A DNA stretch of 64,000 bases from Xylanibacter rarus (lineage in GTDB: Bacteria > Bacteroidota > Bacteroidia > Bacteroidales > Bacteroidaceae). The stretch is from contig NZ_LFQU01000021.1 of assembly GCF_001275135.1 (NCBI RefSeq), positions 1 to 64,000 of the forward strand, given 5' to 3'. How positions within the stretch are numbered: position 1 is the first letter of the stretch; each line of letters opens with the position of its first letter. The translations under genes were made by a program, and so were the position numbers. Positions 53,567 through 63,323 of the stretch are shown here, piece after piece. The notes under the pieces are model-generated. The model saw only the letters and a list, made by a program, of their open reading frames with translations. It made no database searches and was not told the origin of the DNA.

Positions 53567-54391
53567 TTATTCTTTGTCATAATACTCTAGAAAATGCAAC
53601 TTCGCCTTGGCATTAGCTTCAGGAACAAATTGGTTTATAACTTCTTGCGGAATTATAAGTCCATATATGTCACGCATATAAGTTAAAGGATCCGAAAGAA
53701 ATTTTGTGCTAATTGTATATAACTTTTCCGGTGTACACCTTTCATATTTTCTGTTAACCATCTTTAAGGCTTTGCCCTCAGACTTCTCTATACCCACACA
53801 TCTGAACGAGAAGATGTTTTCCGTATCAACAGCCTGCAATATCAGTCCGGGCAGTCCACAAAGTTTCCATGGGCCATCGCTTACAGCAATTTCAGGAGCA
53901 AACCATACATTCCATTTGCGTCTACGTAATTCTCCTTCAGCCTTTAAGCATCTGTAACCGCAGATAACGGTATCACCTTCAACAATACTCCAGTTTATTT
54001 GTGGCATATCCTCCTCACAAACAAATCTGTTGTCAAGTATATCCTCAGTGTAAGTCAATCGTCCGTCTGACGGAAAATTCTTATAAATGCCATAGGTCTG
54101 ACCAACTTCAAGGGCGCGCGTCTCTTTTTCCAAACGCATTATGCTTATACTTCCACTCATATTCATGCTGTCCATCTTTGCCAGTTTCTGCTCAAAATAG
54201 TCGCTGAAAAAGTGTGATGAACGTTTTCCTATATCAAGACGCATCATATCACAGCGGTCAGACTTTCTATACTTTGAGTAGTTGTATTCAGATGTATAAA
54301 CAATACTCATTATCACGCTGTCAGTTGTCTGGGCTGAAAGTGTAAAGCAGTTGATAAAGAAATACAACAAAAGAACCAATTTATATGCCAT
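53567..54391 (-). CDS. GLPGLI family protein 3
   Basis: About 274 residues from ATG 54391 (MAYKLVLLLYFFINCFTLSA, signal peptide); an upstream ATG at 54463 would spoil the signal peptide. It contains PWKLCGLPGLILQAVD and ISVVEGDTVICGYRCLKA-type sequence. It keeps the Cys pattern of paralogue 1. First of the three copies in the direction of transcription. Confidence 0.85.
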   Translation of the reverse strand: MAYKLVLLLYFFINCFTLSAQTTDSVIMSIVYTSEYNYSKYRKSDRCDMMRLDIGKRSSHFFSDYFEQKLAKMDSMNMSGSISIMRLEKETRALEVGQTYGIYKNFPSDGRLTYTEDILDNRFVCEEDMPQINWSIVEGDTVICGYRCLKAEGELRRRKWNVWFAPEIAVSDGPWKLCGLPGLILQAVDTENIFSFRCVGIEKSEGKALKMVNRKYERCTPEKLYTISTKFLSDPLTYMRDIYGLIIPQEVINQFVPEANAKAKLHFLEYYDKE

Positions 54392-54481
54392 ATTTAAATT
54401 CTTATATTCATTCAGTATGTACATAACTTTATTGAAGAAATACATTAAGATTTCTTCTATCATAAAATCAGCAACTTACAA

Positions 54482-54724
54482 TTATCTTTTATACTTGTTT
54501 TTTATTTTTCTCACAATAAGCAATATCCCCGCAAATATCAGCAGGCAAGTTGCTATTACGGCCAGTTCATGCCAGTTGGTCAAATCTTCAAATACGTTGG
54601 CAAACATTGTGAGAAAAGAAACGTAAAAGAACAAACATGCGAGAGCATTTCTTCTCTTACGTATATCAAAATATATACCCACCGCAAGCAGCACAACTGT
54701 TATTAAAAGCTTAAATATAATCAT
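54482..54724 (-). CDS. Small three-helix membrane protein
   Basis: About 80 residues from ATG 54724 (MIIFKLLITVVLLAVGIYFD). Three hydrophobic segments are separated by basic loops (IRKRRN, KIKNKYKR). No family recognised. It lies upstream of the GLPGLI genes in the same orientation. Confidence 0.6.
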   Translation of the reverse strand: MIIFKLLITVVLLAVGIYFDIRKRRNALACLFFYVSFLTMFANVFEDLTNWHELAVIATCLLIFAGILLIVRKIKNKYKR

Positions 54725-54884
54725 ATTTTGTCCACCCAAAATTTACATAAGTCTATTACCAATTATAATGCCTTATCCAGAATCTCCTGCCAAACCATCA
54801 GGCATTATTGCTACGAAAACGAAGATTGCACATATCGCAAATAATAAGGATACGGCTTTTTCATAGTTTCATATTCAACTTATA

Positions 54885-54892
54885 CAAAAGTA
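54885..54892 (-). promoter_or_regulatory. -7 box upstream of the small membrane protein gene
   Basis: Minus-strand TACTTTTG about 160 bases before the ATG at 54724. The intervening DNA shows no complete gene. Confidence 0.45.
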
Positions 54893-54980
54893 CAAATAAT
54901 AGCGAAATATATGATAATATTTCACTTCACAAAACTTCACAAAATTACAATCTATTGATTTTCAGTTATTTACAATAGCG

Positions 54981-56729
54981 CTAAAGTTCTTTTATGAAAT
55001 GGTCAAGATCTTTTGCTCCTCCCTTTTTTTGAAACATTTTAAAGTATAAGCGTGACTTTGCCATTCCGAGAGAGCTATATGAATAAGGTGAGATATTGCA
55101 TATTTCTTTAGATGAAAGACCTGCTTTCACCATACAGCAAATCCATACTTCATTATCATTTATGTCTGGATAAAACTCTTTAAGACGTTTTGTAAAATTG
55201 TTGTATGCATTATTCAAGGCTTCAACAAGTCTGTGATAATCAGCAGAAGACGGTACGGCATTTGGAGTATGATACAATTTATATACATCCGTATCAGCCA
55301 AGTCAGCAACTAACAGCTCTTGGTGTTTTTGCTCATAGGCATATAGAGTTTCTTTATATTTTAGCATCTCCGTTTCATTGCGGATAAGCTTTTGATGGAG
55401 TTCTGACAACATCTTATTTGAATCTGACAGTTCATTTTCAAGAAGTTCTATACGTTGTTTGTTTTGTTGTGAACGCTGCTGTTCTTTTAAACTTCGTTCA
55501 CGGAGATATCGTCTTACGCGCTCTTGCTGCTCTAAATACTTTTTCTTACGTTTTTGGTATATTTTTGCTAAGGCAAGACAGAAAATGATTATACATAATA
55601 TCAGAACAAACAATGATATGACAAGATGTAAACGCGAAGATGTCAAATCAGCATTTCTACGTTCAACATCAAGCATACGTTCCATGCCGGACATAAAGTC
55701 TCCATATTCTACAATCTGATTTTTCATTAACGAATCTACATAATTTGAATAGAGACTATAATAACTTATTGCATCAGCTTGATCACCGGCTTTAATATAT
55801 AAATTGGCTAAATCCAAAGATGCCTGTAAGTTTTGTTTTAAAGAACCATATTGCATCCCTTTTTTATTATAATAAATTGCAGAATCAAGATGTTCTGTAT
55901 TTTCATAGTATACAGCTCTTATATAATAATTCGCTGATTTGTTATTTTCTGTATAGCCATTCAATGGTATATTAAATATATATTTTGCTTTATCCAATAA
56001 ACCTTCTTTCATATATATAGCAGCCAATTCACCTCTTACCATATTATATAGATAACTGTCATTAATAGCCTTCGCTTTTTTTGCAGCCTTTTGATAATAA
56101 GGTATAGCAATGTCATTTCTGTTCAAATCACGATACGATCGTCCAATATCTCTCAATGAATAAACTTCTGTAACCTGTGCACCTGCCTGCTTGGCATATC
56201 CGTATGCCAACTTATTATATCGCAACGCATCTTTATGCAAGCCCTTCACTTCATAAACATATCCTGCCCATGTGGCAGAACGGGCTTTGTAGCGGTTTAT
56301 GGCAGAATCGTTTTCAGACTCCACTTTAATTGCTTTGTTGAACGAGGTCAGGGCATGACCATAAAGATGCATGTCGCAATAGACGCGGCCGAGAAGATAA
56401 TTAGCACGGACGCGCTGAAGGTCACTGCCATGACTATTATAATAGTTTGCTGCAGCGCGTATGGTTGAGTCTGACACATGTAGAATATAGCATTTGTCGT
56501 CGGCTTCGGTGCGCGACAATGCGTACCATAAGCGATAGTCTTTGCCAGAACGGCATATCTCAAGCGAGTCGCGCCTCAATATGGACAATGCGCTGTCTGG
56601 ATGTCCTTCCATAAGACTGTCTGTCGTGCGCAATATACTTTCAATTCGGCCTCCGTCACGACATGAAAAGAATGTTGTGTAGAGCAACAAGAAGGGGAGT
56701 GCTTTTGTTATTAAAGAAGTTAAAGTCAT
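54981..56729 (-). CDS. TPR lipoprotein-like regulator with membrane span and C-terminal HTH
   Basis: A 582-residue protein. The N-terminal segment LPFLLLYTTFFSC is a lipobox-like signal. About six TPR repeats fill residues 40-330. One transmembrane segment (LHLVISLFVLILCIIIFCLA) sits near 380, then a coiled coil, and a C-terminal segment (DNEVWICCMVKAGLSSKEIC, then SYSSLGMAKSRLYFKMFQK) like an HTH. This architecture is common in Prevotella/Bacteroides regulators. It may control the neighbouring TonB/GLPGLI genes; that is inference from position. It is the only regulator in this region. Confidence 0.7.
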   Translation of the reverse strand: MTLTSLITKALPFLLLYTTFFSCRDGGRIESILRTTDSLMEGHPDSALSILRRDSLEICRSGKDYRLWYALSRTEADDKCYILHVSDSTIRAAANYYNSHGSDLQRVRANYLLGRVYCDMHLYGHALTSFNKAIKVESENDSAINRYKARSATWAGYVYEVKGLHKDALRYNKLAYGYAKQAGAQVTEVYSLRDIGRSYRDLNRNDIAIPYYQKAAKKAKAINDSYLYNMVRGELAAIYMKEGLLDKAKYIFNIPLNGYTENNKSANYYIRAVYYENTEHLDSAIYYNKKGMQYGSLKQNLQASLDLANLYIKAGDQADAISYYSLYSNYVDSLMKNQIVEYGDFMSGMERMLDVERRNADLTSSRLHLVISLFVLILCIIIFCLALAKIYQKRKKKYLEQQERVRRYLRERSLKEQQRSQQNKQRIELLENELSDSNKMLSELHQKLIRNETEMLKYKETLYAYEQKHQELLVADLADTDVYKLYHTPNAVPSSADYHRLVEALNNAYNNFTKRLKEFYPDINDNEVWICCMVKAGLSSKEICNISPYSYSSLGMAKSRLYFKMFQKKGGAKDLDHFIKEL

Positions 56730-56880
56730 ATGCCTTGTAGTCTTTTATCTTAGTTTAAATTTACCAGCATTAAGCCTTACCGAAAGCATAGCTTGTAAAG
56801 TTGGTTTAAACACTTGGCATCAGCTCTTTTATATATTGCGTTTTTGCGTCTTGTGCGGTGAACTGACGAGTCCTGCGCAG

Positions 56881-57062
56881 TGCAAATATAGCGAAAGGCG
56901 AGTGCAATGCAAAACAAAAAACACTTTTTTTGAATTTGCATTGCCGAGTCGCATCCTATATTATGCAAATATAGCGAAAGGCGAGAGCATTGCAAAAAGC
57001 AAAAAACTTGTTTTTGATTTTTCGTATTGCCGAGCCAAATCCTATATTATGCAAATATACGG
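56881..57062. repeat. Tandem 83-86 bp repeats with promoter boxes
   Basis: The unit starts TGCAAATATAGCGAAAGGCG at 56881 and again at 56964; a partial third copy starts at 57050. The minus strand of each copy has TATATTTG (56883-56890, 56966-56973, 57052-57059), a -7 box. Inside copy 1 lies a large inverted repeat (GCAATGCAAA with TTTGCATTGC); in copy 2 it has decayed. The boxes point towards the TPR regulator gene. Confidence 0.7.
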
Positions 57063-58256
57063 AAATTCATTTAATTTGTTTATTGGCATACCATGTTTTT
57101 GCTTTTAATTTAAACATTTTTTTTGCAATGTGAGATTGTTAGCTTTCGTAAATGTGTCGTAAATTTAGAATAGGTAAATGCAGTGTTCTGTTTCTTTTCA
57201 TCTATTTAAGAACTTGTTATTTATGTTGATGGCGTAAATTGACATAATGTCAATACTATCGCATGATTGCTTTCTATTTGGTTTTAGATGGAGCTCTCAG
57301 ACGGCGATATTTAAAAATTAAAATTTGCTGGCCGTGAAAACAGATAGTTTTTGTGTGTAAGGGTAAACAAGTGAGTTTCAATGTATTATGCGGAGTTGTG
57401 CCGATGTGCGCAATTAAATTGGCGTGTTTTTATGCCCAAACGTTCTTTTTTTAATAATATAAATCGGCTTTTGGGAACCAGAATACGGGTGATTTGTGCC
57501 TCGAAAGTGGCTGAATTGTCTTATAAAAGCATGCCTTTTATGTGATTATGTAAATAAACTTTACCGAATCAATACATTTTAGAGCGCTTAATTTTCTATT
57601 TCGTCATAAAATCGTGACATAAGTGTAATAACATATTGAATGGCTTAAGACGTGTTTTAGTATCAAAAAGAATTCTTTTATATAATTATACTACTTCAGT
57701 AAGATATGATTAGTGCTTAGTGTTACTGCAATCATCGTATAATTATATAAACGACTTGTTAAAATATTAATCAATTATTTGCTGTAAATAATGCAGATGA
57801 GAATGGTTCTTATTCCAATTTTATCGTAATATATACGATTGACAATGTTACCGGATTAATTATCATAGTTTTAGTTAGAGCATTCTTAGAGCGCGATTTT
57901 AAATTGTACTATTGCATGCTTTTATTCTCGATGTTATGTGTAAATATATAAATTAACGACTAACAGTAACAGCTTGATAATATGTTTTTTATATTCAGTA
58001 AATTAATATAATATTAGTGAAATTATCAGGGCGCAGACGGTGCGTGTTCTGGAAATAGAGTTTAATCCTAGCCCGTCATGTTGTGTGGATGACTGCTTGA
58101 AATTAAAATTAAGTATGTCGCCGGAATATGTTATAATTGGTGATTGGTGGGGTGCTACGGATTGCTGGTAATGTTAACTAAGATGATTGGCCGACTAAAT
58201 TTTGTTCTTAATCTAATAATAAAATTTGCCACATATTTATATATAATCAATATTTT
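57063..58256. other. Long gene-free region
   Basis: About 1.2 kb of AT-rich DNA without a frame, RNA gene or repeat that I can support. Several scattered TTTTAG and AGCGC words recur (for example near 57582 and 57887), too weakly to call. Confidence 0.5.
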
Positions 58257-58260
58257 TCAT

Positions 58261-58268
58261 TATCTTTG
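58261..58268 (+). promoter_or_regulatory. -7 box of the DEAD-box helicase gene
   Basis: TATCTTTG, 107 bases before the ATG. The leader contains a hairpin with arms ATGAT and ATCAT and a GC-rich core (about 58291-58316), which could affect translation. Confidence 0.55.
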
Positions 58269-58374
58269 CCGATATAAATGATCTGACGTTATGATAGCGG
58301 CGTTGCCGGCAATCATATGTCTGGTGCTAAAATTTAGTGATAAATATTATGATTTTTGAATAAAGACTGACATT

Positions 58375-59691
58375 ATGAAAATTCAAGATATATTACAGAG
58401 GTTAAAAATTGAATCTCTAAACAAGATGCAATATCAGGCAGGTGACGTGCTGGTGAATACAGATTCTGATTTGGTTATATTGTCTGCTACGGGCAGCGGT
58501 AAAACGTTGGCATATCTGTTGCCATTGGCCGGCATGCTTAATCCTGAATCTGACAGGGTGCAGGCTGTGGTTGTAGTTCCCGGACGTGAATTGGCGTTGC
58601 AGTCGCATGATGTGTTTTCACGTATGGCATGTGGCTTGCGCTCAATGCCTTTGTATGGTGGGCGTGCAGCTATGGACGAACATAAGAATTTGCGTAAGGT
58701 TAGACCACAAATTGTATTTGCTACTCCCGGCAGGCTTAATGACCACCTTGATAAAGGCAATATTGATGCCGATGGTATAAAATATCTGGTGATAGATGAA
58801 TTTGACAAATGTCTGAAGATGGGATTCCATGAGGAAATGAGCGCATTGATAGATAAGTTGCCATATGTGGAAAGAAGAGTGCTGCTGTCTGCCACTGATG
58901 CAAACGAAATACCCGGCTTTGTTAATATGGGCAGAGTTGTGCGTCTTGATTTTCTTACAGATGAGCAGATACCTGAACGTATTAATCTTTTTGTGGTTAA
59001 AAGCAAGGAGAAGGACAAACTGGATGCTCTTAACGCCTTGCTATGCAGTTTTGGCGTGTCAAGCAGCATAGTATTTCTGAATTATCGTGATGCTGTTGAA
59101 CGTGTAGCTGATTATTTACGGAGTAAAGGCTTTGTTGTAAGCGCGTTTCATGGCGGACTTGACCAAAAGGCACGCGAGGATGCTATTTACAAATTTAGCA
59201 ATGGCTCGTCAAGTGTGCTCGTTGGTACAGACTTGGCTGCCCGTGGCTTGGATATACCGGATGTGGATAATATTATACATTATCATTTGCCTCAGGGTGA
59301 AGATGAGTATATACATAGGGTAGGGCGCACGGGCCGTTGGGAGGCATGTGGCAGGGCATTTCTCTTGCTGGGACCGGAAGAAACAATTCCTGAATATATA
59401 AAAGACATGCCTGATGAATACGTATTGCCGAATGATATAGAAACACCTCCGCAGCCCAAAATGGTGACGTTATATATCGGAAAGGGCAAAAAGGATAAAA
59501 TATCAAAAGGTGATGTGTTGGGATTCTTATGTAAAATTGGAGGACTAAAGGGTGATGACATAGGACGCATTGATGTTAAAGAACGCTGTTCTTATGCAGC
59601 TGTGAGTCGTGAAAAATTGAAAAGCGTATTGACGAAAACTTCCGGCGAAAAGCTAAAAGGTATTAAAACTATAGTGGAGTTGATAAAATAA
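58375..59691 (+). CDS. dbpA: DEAD-box RNA helicase, DbpA-like
   Basis: 438 residues with motif I SATGSGKTLAYLLP, motif II VIDEFDKC (DEFD in place of DEAD), SAT motif LLSATD, and motif VI HRVGRTGRWE. Residues about 362-438 (MVTLYIGKGKKDKISKGDVL) match the DbpA RNA-binding domain, which targets 23S rRNA hairpin 92. It therefore probably acts in large-subunit ribosome assembly. It has its own promoter and a roughly 100-base leader. Confidence 0.8.
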   Translation: MKIQDILQRLKIESLNKMQYQAGDVLVNTDSDLVILSATGSGKTLAYLLPLAGMLNPESDRVQAVVVVPGRELALQSHDVFSRMACGLRSMPLYGGRAAMDEHKNLRKVRPQIVFATPGRLNDHLDKGNIDADGIKYLVIDEFDKCLKMGFHEEMSALIDKLPYVERRVLLSATDANEIPGFVNMGRVVRLDFLTDEQIPERINLFVVKSKEKDKLDALNALLCSFGVSSSIVFLNYRDAVERVADYLRSKGFVVSAFHGGLDQKAREDAIYKFSNGSSSVLVGTDLAARGLDIPDVDNIIHYHLPQGEDEYIHRVGRTGRWEACGRAFLLLGPEETIPEYIKDMPDEYVLPNDIETPPQPKMVTLYIGKGKKDKISKGDVLGFLCKIGGLKGDDIGRIDVKERCSYAAVSREKLKSVLTKTSGEKLKGIKTIVELIK

Positions 59692-59733
59692 TGCGATAAA
59701 CAGAAAATAGATTATATATTTTCTTGAAAAAAA

Positions 59734-59764
59734 TTTGCCAGTTCAAATAAAAGTCGTAACTTCG
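59734..59764 (+). promoter_or_regulatory. serC promoter
   Basis: TTTG (59734-59737), 19 bases, TAACTTCG (59757-59764); close to the -33/-7 consensus. Confidence 0.7.
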
Positions 59765-59819
59765 CAAGTGCTATGAAGCAAAAAATGTATAATTGTTAAT
59801 TTTAAACCAAAACTATCAA

Positions 59820-60887
59820 ATGAAGAAGTATAACTTTAATGCAGGTCCGTCAATTCTTCCACGCGAAGTGATTGAGAATACTGCGAAACAGATTTTAGAT
59901 TTCAATGGCAGCGGCCTTTCTTTGGCAGAAATTAGCCATAGAGCAAAAGATTTCCAGCCTGTTATAGACGAAGCAGTGGCACTTATTAAAGAGCTGCTTA
60001 ATGTTCCTGAAGGTTACTCTGTTCTTTTCTTAGGCGGCGGAGCTTCTTTGGAATTCTGCATGGTACCTTATAACTTCCTTATAAAGAAAGCTGCTTATTT
60101 AAATACTGGTGTATGGGCAAAGAAAGCCATGAAGGAAGCCAAATTGTTTGGCGAAGTTGTTGAAGTGGCTTCTTCAGCTGATGCAAACTTTACTTTCATT
60201 CCTAAGGGTTGGACTTGCCCCGATGATGTTGACTATCTGCATATAACAACAAACAACACTATTTACGGAACTGAAATCCGCAAGGAACTTGATGTAAACG
60301 TTCCTATGATTGGTGATATGTCTTCAGACATTTTCAGCCGTCCTGTAGATGTTGCTAAATATAAGTGTATATATGCCGGTGCACAGAAGAACTTGTCAAT
60401 GGCAGGTGTTACTATCGTTATCGTTAAGGATGATGAACTCGGTAAGGCTCCGAGAGAGATACCTACAATGTTGAACTACCAGACTCATGTTGAAAAGGGC
60501 TCTATGTTCAATACTCCTCCTGTTGTTCCTATTTATACAGCTCTCGAAAACCTCCGTTGGATTAAGAAGATGGGTGGCGTAGAGGCTATGGATAAATTGG
60601 CTCATGAGCGTGCTGATATCGTTTATTCTGAAATCGACAGAAATAAACTGTTCCGCGGTACAGTTAATGCAGAAGACCGTTCACTGATGAACATCTGCTT
60701 CGTTATGAACGAGGAGTATGCTGAACTTGAGAAGCCGTTCTTAGAGTATGCTACTTCACAGGGTATGGTTGGTATCAAGGGCCATCGCTCTGTCGGCGGA
60801 TTCCGTGCAAGCTGCTACAATGCTCAGTCAATAGAGGGCGTACAGGCACTTGTTAAATGTATGAAAGACTTTGAAGCTCAGCATTAA
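59820..60887 (+). CDS. serC: Phosphoserine aminotransferase
   Basis: 355 residues from ATG 59820 ([20 protein letters not shown]). It has [17 protein letters not shown], the PLP lysine in [15 protein letters not shown], and [14 protein letters not shown] near the C-terminus. It converts phosphohydroxypyruvate to phosphoserine. Upstream of serA in the same direction. Confidence 0.96.
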   Translation: MKKYNFNAGPSILPREVIENTAKQILDFNGSGLSLAEISHRAKDFQPVIDEAVALIKELLNVPEGYSVLFLGGGASLEFCMVPYNFLIKKAAYLNTGVWAKKAMKEAKLFGEVVEVASSADANFTFIPKGWTCPDDVDYLHITTNNTIYGTEIRKELDVNVPMIGDMSSDIFSRPVDVAKYKCIYAGAQKNLSMAGVTIVIVKDDELGKAPREIPTMLNYQTHVEKGSMFNTPPVVPIYTALENLRWIKKMGGVEAMDKLAHERADIVYSEIDRNKLFRGTVNAEDRSLMNICFVMNEEYAELEKPFLEYATSQGMVGIKGHRSVGGFRASCYNAQSIEGVQALVKCMKDFEAQH

Positions 60888-60914
60888 TGCTGTAGCAGAC
60901 AAAATGTAATGGTG

Positions 60915-61013
60915 TGTCGCTTGAATAAATGCGACATGCTGAATATGCAAGAGAAGCATATCGTCGGCGAGGGTTGATTATCATATAATCTCTGGCATGG
61001 TGTGCTTCTCTTG
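60915..61013 (+). terminator. Two hairpins between serC and serA
   Basis: Hairpin A: TGTCGC (60915-60920) with GCGACA (60931-60936). Hairpin B: CAAGAGAAGCA (60948-60958) with TGCTTCTCTTG (61003-61013), 44-base loop. No T tract follows B, so this may be an attenuator or RNA-processing site as much as a terminator. Confidence 0.45.
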
Positions 61014-61075
61014 TTCATTAAAGTATTTTGGTCTTAACCTTAAATTTTACAAACAACAATTTAATTAACAACGAA

Positions 61076-61993
61076 ATGAAAGTATTAGTAGCAACTGAGA
61101 AACCCTTTGCAGCTGTTGCTGTTGAAGGAATAAAGAAAGAAATAGAAGGTGCAGGCAACGAACTCGTGTTGCTTGAAAAATATACAGATGTAGCTCAGCT
61201 TCTTGATGCCGTAAAGGATGCTGATGCTATGATTGTACGTTCTGATAAGGTTACTCCGGCTGTGTTGGATGCAGCTAAAAATCTTAAAATAGTAGTACGC
61301 GCCGGTGCTGGTTACGACAGCATTGATACAGCTTATGCTAAGGAAAAAGGTGTAATTGTAGAGAATACTCCTGGACAGAATTCAAATGCCGTTGCAGAAC
61401 TTGTATTTGGCTTAATGGTTTATGCTGTTAGAAATTTCTATAATGGCAAGGCCGGTACAGAGCTTATGGGCAAGAAACTCGGAATTTTGGCATTTGGTAA
61501 TGTAGGCCGTAATGTGGCTCGAGTTGCTAAAGGCTTTGGAATGGACGTTTATGCTTACGACGCATTCTGCCCGAAAGAGGTTATTGAGGAGGCTGGCGTT
61601 AAGGCTGTTGATTCTCAGGAAGAATTATTCAAGAATTGTGATGTCGTTTCTTTGCATATTCCTGCAACTCCTGAAACAAAGCAGAGCATCAACTATAATT
61701 TGGTAAATATGATGAAGAAGGGTGGTATGGTAGTAAATACAGCCCGTAAGGAAGTCATCAATGAGCCTGAGTTGATAAAGCTTATGGAAGAGCGTACAGA
61801 TTTGAAATATATTACAGATATTAAGCCTGATGCAGATGAAGAGTTTGCTAAATTTGAAGGACGCTACTTCAGCACTCCTAAGAAGATGGGTGCACAGACT
61901 GCTGAGGCTAACATTAATGCTGGTATTGCTGCTGCAAAACAGATTAATGCTTATTTCAAGGATGGTTGCACAAAGTTCCAGGTAAATAAATAA
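61076..61993 (+). CDS. serA: D-3-phosphoglycerate dehydrogenase
   Basis: 305 residues from ATG 61076 (MKVLVATEKPFAAVAVEGIK); an ATG at 61028 adds 16 unlikely residues. GILAFGNVGRNVARVAKGFG is the NAD-binding loop, ARKEVINEPEL and the catalytic Arg/Glu region follow. It lacks an ACT regulatory domain, so it is the short form. First step of serine synthesis, clustered with serC. Confidence 0.9.
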   Translation: MKVLVATEKPFAAVAVEGIKKEIEGAGNELVLLEKYTDVAQLLDAVKDADAMIVRSDKVTPAVLDAAKNLKIVVRAGAGYDSIDTAYAKEKGVIVENTPGQNSNAVAELVFGLMVYAVRNFYNGKAGTELMGKKLGILAFGNVGRNVARVAKGFGMDVYAYDAFCPKEVIEEAGVKAVDSQEELFKNCDVVSLHIPATPETKQSINYNLVNMMKKGGMVVNTARKEVINEPELIKLMEERTDLKYITDIKPDADEEFAKFEGRYFSTPKKMGAQTAEANINAGIAAAKQINAYFKDGCTKFQVNK

Positions 61994-62032
61994 TTATTGA
62001 TATCTTAACTGTAATATAGAAGGAATAATATT

Positions 62033-63280
62033 ATGGCTAAAATTAAACCATTCAAAGGTATACGTCCGCCGAAACAGTATGTAGAGGAGGTTGAGTCTCG
62101 TCCATATGATGTGCTTGATTCAGAAGAGGCACGCGTAGAGGCTGGCGATAACGAAAAGAGCCTTTATCATATAATTAAACCTGAAATTGATTTTGAACCG
62201 GGTACAAGCGAATATGATCCGCGTGTATACGAGAAGGCCGCAGAGAACTTTAAGAAATTCCAGGATAAGGGATGGCTGGTTCAGGATGATAAGGATAATT
62301 ATTATATCTATGCTCAGACAATGAACGGAAAGACACAATACGGACTCGTTGTTTGTGCTTTTGTTGATGATTATCTTAATGGTGTGATTAAGAAACACGA
62401 ACTCACTCGTCGTGACAAGGAAGAAGACAGAATGAAGCATGTTAGAGTTAATAATGCAAATATTGAACCTGTATTCTTTGCTTATCCTGACAATACCGTA
62501 TTAAATGATGTAATTATGAAGTATGCTCAGACAGAACCTGAGTATGACTTTATTGCACCTATTGACGGATTCCGTCATCAATTCTGGATTATCTCTGACA
62601 GCAAGGATATTGAAGTTGTTACTGAGGAATTTGCTAAGATGCCTGCATTGTATATTGCAGACGGTCATCACCGTTCTGCTGCCGCTGCTTTGGTTGGTGC
62701 AGAAAAGGCAAAGCAGAATCCTAATCATAAGGGTACTGAAGAATATAACTACTTCATGGCTGTTTGTTTCCAGGCTTCTCAGCTTACAATTCTTGATTAC
62801 AACAGAGTTGTGAAAGACCTTAATGGTCTGAGCTCAGAGGAATTCTTGACAGCATTGAGCAAGAACTTCGACGTAGTAGAGAAAGGTGCAGATATTTATA
62901 AACCTGATCATTTGCATAATTTCTCTCTTTATTTAGATAATAAGTGGTATAGTCTTACTGCTAAGCAAGGTACATTTGATGACAAAGATCCTATCGGTGT
63001 TCTAGATGTAGATATTTCTAGTCGCTTGATATTGGATGAAATATTGGGAATAAAAGATCTCCGCTCAGATAAACGTATAGACTTTGTGGGTGGACTTAGA
63101 GGTCTTGAAGAGTTAAAGCGCCGAGTTGATAGTGGTGAAATGCGTATGGCATTGGCTCTTTATCCTGTTACTATGCAACAAATTATGGATATTGCAGACA
63201 GTGGTAAGATAATGCCTCCTAAGGCTACTTGGTTTGAACCGAAATTGCGCTCAGGACTTATTATTCATAAACTTGTTTAA
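62033..63280 (+). CDS. DUF1015 protein with ParB-like DGHHR motif
   Basis: 415 residues. The start KIKPFKGIRPPKQYVEEVES is typical of DUF1015. LYIADGHHRSAAAALVG carries DGHHR, the motif of ParB-fold serine kinases such as SerK of Thermococcus. It lies 39 bases after serA. A role in serine/phosphoserine metabolism is suggested by these two facts, not shown. Confidence 0.8.
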   Translation: MAKIKPFKGIRPPKQYVEEVESRPYDVLDSEEARVEAGDNEKSLYHIIKPEIDFEPGTSEYDPRVYEKAAENFKKFQDKGWLVQDDKDNYYIYAQTMNGKTQYGLVVCAFVDDYLNGVIKKHELTRRDKEEDRMKHVRVNNANIEPVFFAYPDNTVLNDVIMKYAQTEPEYDFIAPIDGFRHQFWIISDSKDIEVVTEEFAKMPALYIADGHHRSAAAALVGAEKAKQNPNHKGTEEYNYFMAVCFQASQLTILDYNRVVKDLNGLSSEEFLTALSKNFDVVEKGADIYKPDHLHNFSLYLDNKWYSLTAKQGTFDDKDPIGVLDVDISSRLILDEILGIKDLRSDKRIDFVGGLRGLEELKRRVDSGEMRMALALYPVTMQQIMDIADSGKIMPPKATWFEPKLRSGLIIHKLV

Positions 63281-63323
63281 AGAAGAACAAACTTAAATTT
63301 TTTAATATAAATACACCAGCTTA

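Noticed and set aside
54740-54860. Short hydrophobic frame upstream of the 80-residue membrane protein
   Set aside because: The hydrophobic stretch has no start codon in phase and is only about 30 codons long.
56836-57108. 90-codon frame across the 83-86 bp repeats
   Set aside because: It is a by-product of the repeat sequence; repeats with promoter boxes and an inverted repeat explain it.
57063-58256. Replication origin in the long gene-free region
   Set aside because: No cluster of DnaA boxes (TTATNCACA) is visible and no dnaA or dnaN neighbour is present.
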